Assembly: GCA_009177205.1 (NCBI GenBank)
Contig: WFMC01000145.1
Coordinates: 11,982-17,830, forward strand
Source of the DNA: Bacteroidales bacterium
GTDB taxonomy: Bacteria > Bacteroidota > Bacteroidia > Bacteroidales > Muribaculaceae
Direction: 5' to 3'
Length of the DNA: 5,849 bases
Shown here: in pieces, positions 4,958 to 5,849 of the stretch
How the letters are laid out: every line of letters starts with the position of its first letter
Numbering within the stretch: the stretch's first letter is position 1
Translations under genes and position numbers: made by a program
The notes under the pieces: model-generated
What the model saw: only the letters and a program-made list of their open reading frames with translations
Databases searched by the model: none
What the model was told of the DNA's origin: nothing

Positions 4958-5849
4958 ATGGCAGTGCATAGACCGAAAATAAAATTCACCGGACAAATGG
5001 AGATCCCTTTTGAGGAATTTTCAGAGGCTGCTATGTTTCCAACGCCCCGCTACTCAAAAAGGGAATCGGCAGATTCACAGGAATTGACCGACAATCCCGC
5101 ATCTCGTGTAATCACCTACTTGGCGATGGGGAGCGGTTCGAGCGGAAACTGTTGCTATATCGGCACCCGTCAAGGGGGGATACTTGTAGATGCCGGTGTG
5201 AAAGATGATTTTGTCGAAGAATCGCTTCGTGTAAATGCAGTGAGAATGGATATGGTGAAAGGGATTCTATTGACTCACGACCATTCCGACCATGTGAAAT
5301 ACGCCTATTCTATTCTACGCAAGCATAAACATATAAGACTTTTTTGCACTAATCGTGTCCTTAACGGTCTCCTGAGGCGCCATGGCATCTCCAAAAGAAT
5401 TAAGGATTATCATATACCGATTTTCAAAGAGATACCATTTAAAATTTCAAATTTTGAAATCACCGCTTTTGACGTCCCTCATGATGGCACAGACAATATG
5501 GGCTTCTCCATACATTACGATAATCGGAATTTTGTGATTGCCACTGATTTGGGGGCAGTAACCGAACGCGCAAGATTCTATATGAGTCAGGCGAATTATC
5601 TGATGATTGAAGCCAATTATGACTTGCAGATGCTCACTTACGGGCCCTATCCGGAATATTTGAAAGCGCGGATACGCACCGACCACGGGCATCTGGACAA
5701 TTCCGATACAGCTGAATTTTTAAAAGATATTTGGAATCCGGCGTTGAAATATATATTTCTTTGCCATTTAAGCAAGGATAACAATACACCATCAAAGGCT
5801 CTGAAAGCTGTGCGTGAAGCCTTGGAAACCCGGGGGATTAAGACGGGAG
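4958..5849 (+). CDS. WalJ/YycJ-type metallo-beta-lactamase-fold hydrolase; 3' end outside window
   Basis: A cytoplasmic metal-dependent hydrolase, probably a nuclease: YycJ of Bacillus has been linked to DNA repair and mutation rate (family knowledge). The 297 visible residues have the family opening LAMGSGSSGNCCYIG at 55-69, LVDAG at 76-80, the metal motif THDHSDH at 106-112, VPHDG with His175 at 173-177, ATDLG with Asp197 at 195-199, DHGHLDN at 242-248 and CHLS with His270 at 269-272, so the metal ligands look complete. The visible part already covers most of the expected domain, so only a short tail should be missing. The ATG at 4958 lies 11 bp after the upstream stop and gives an N-terminal extension of about 50 residues compared with proteins that start just before the GSGSSGN motif. 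This extension contains QMEIPF (13-18), similar to beta-clamp-binding peptides. Starts at Met14 or Met26 are possible. Confidence 0.88.
   Translation, partial: MAVHRPKIKFTGQMEIPFEEFSEAAMFPTPRYSKRESADSQELTDNPASRVITYLAMGSGSSGNCCYIGTRQGGILVDAGVKDDFVEESLRVNAVRMDMVKGILLTHDHSDHVKYAYSILRKHKHIRLFCTNRVLNGLLRRHGISKRIKDYHIPIFKEIPFKISNFEITAFDVPHDGTDNMGFSIHYDNRNFVIATDLGAVTERARFYMSQANYLMIEANYDLQMLTYGPYPEYLKARIRTDHGHLDNSDTAEFLKDIWNPALKYIFLCHLSKDNNTPSKALKAVREALETRGIKTG

Noticed and set aside
4798..4989. Minus-strand open frame with a hydrophobic stretch spanning the RsmI-like/WalJ-like junction
   Set aside because: It overlaps two recognised genes in antisense and has no family match; the hydrophobicity comes from reading Lys-rich codons backwards.
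5444..5460. Palindrome ATTTCAAATTTTGAAAT (8 bp arms, one central base)
   Set aside because: It lies within the WalJ-like coding sequence and encodes ordinary family residues (ISNFEI region); low-complexity AT sequence makes a chance palindrome likely.
5447..5692. Minus-strand open frame of 81 codons
   Set aside because: It is the antisense of the WalJ-like gene, whose metal-binding motifs show the plus strand to be coding.
1..5849. Mobile elements, CRISPR arrays, tRNA or rRNA genes, defence systems
   Set aside because: I saw no transposase or integrase, no regularly spaced repeats and no tRNA-like sequence; base composition and codon use look uniform across the window.

Overview
This 5.85 kb window looks like an ordinary chromosomal housekeeping region of a Bacteroidales bacterium, perhaps Muribaculaceae-like (inferred). 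The reasons are AT-leaning codon use, no clear Shine-Dalgarno sequences before any gene, several Bacteroides-type -7 elements (TAnnTTTG), and protein variants typical of the phylum. I see no mobile element, CRISPR array, RNA gene or defence locus.

Layout. From the left, positions 1-666 (minus) hold the N-terminal epimerase domain of the NAD(P)HX repair enzyme, cut by the window edge. A 130 bp gap follows, with a weak hairpin and a good candidate promoter that reaches into the end of lolD. Positions 797-3980 (minus) form a tight four-gene run, transcribed right to left: an RsmF-like rRNA m5C methyltransferase, a 75-residue HMA-fold protein with a broken CxxC motif, tcdA (cyclic t6A formation) and lolD (ATPase of lipoprotein export). 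Spacings are 21 bp, a 28 bp overlap, and 2 bp. Positions 3981-4076 are a compact divergent promoter region built on a perfect 17 bp inverted repeat, each arm carrying TATTTTTG. To the right, on the plus strand, are an RsmI-related SAM methyltransferase (4077-4946) and, 11 bp later, a WalJ/YycJ-type metallo-beta-lactamase-fold protein cut by the right edge (4958-5849).

How it fits together. Three of the seven genes belong to families that modify the translation apparatus (RsmF-like, TcdA, RsmI-like). The others serve cofactor repair, lipoprotein sorting and probably DNA maintenance. The divergent promoter would let one short control region drive both the RsmF-like and RsmI-like methyltransferase operons.

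No wholly new system is evident. The points most worth a second look are the mirrored promoter with a probable leaderless start, the metal-site-less HMA protein overlapping tcdA, and a beta-clamp-like peptide (QMEIPF) in the N-terminal extension of the WalJ-like protein.
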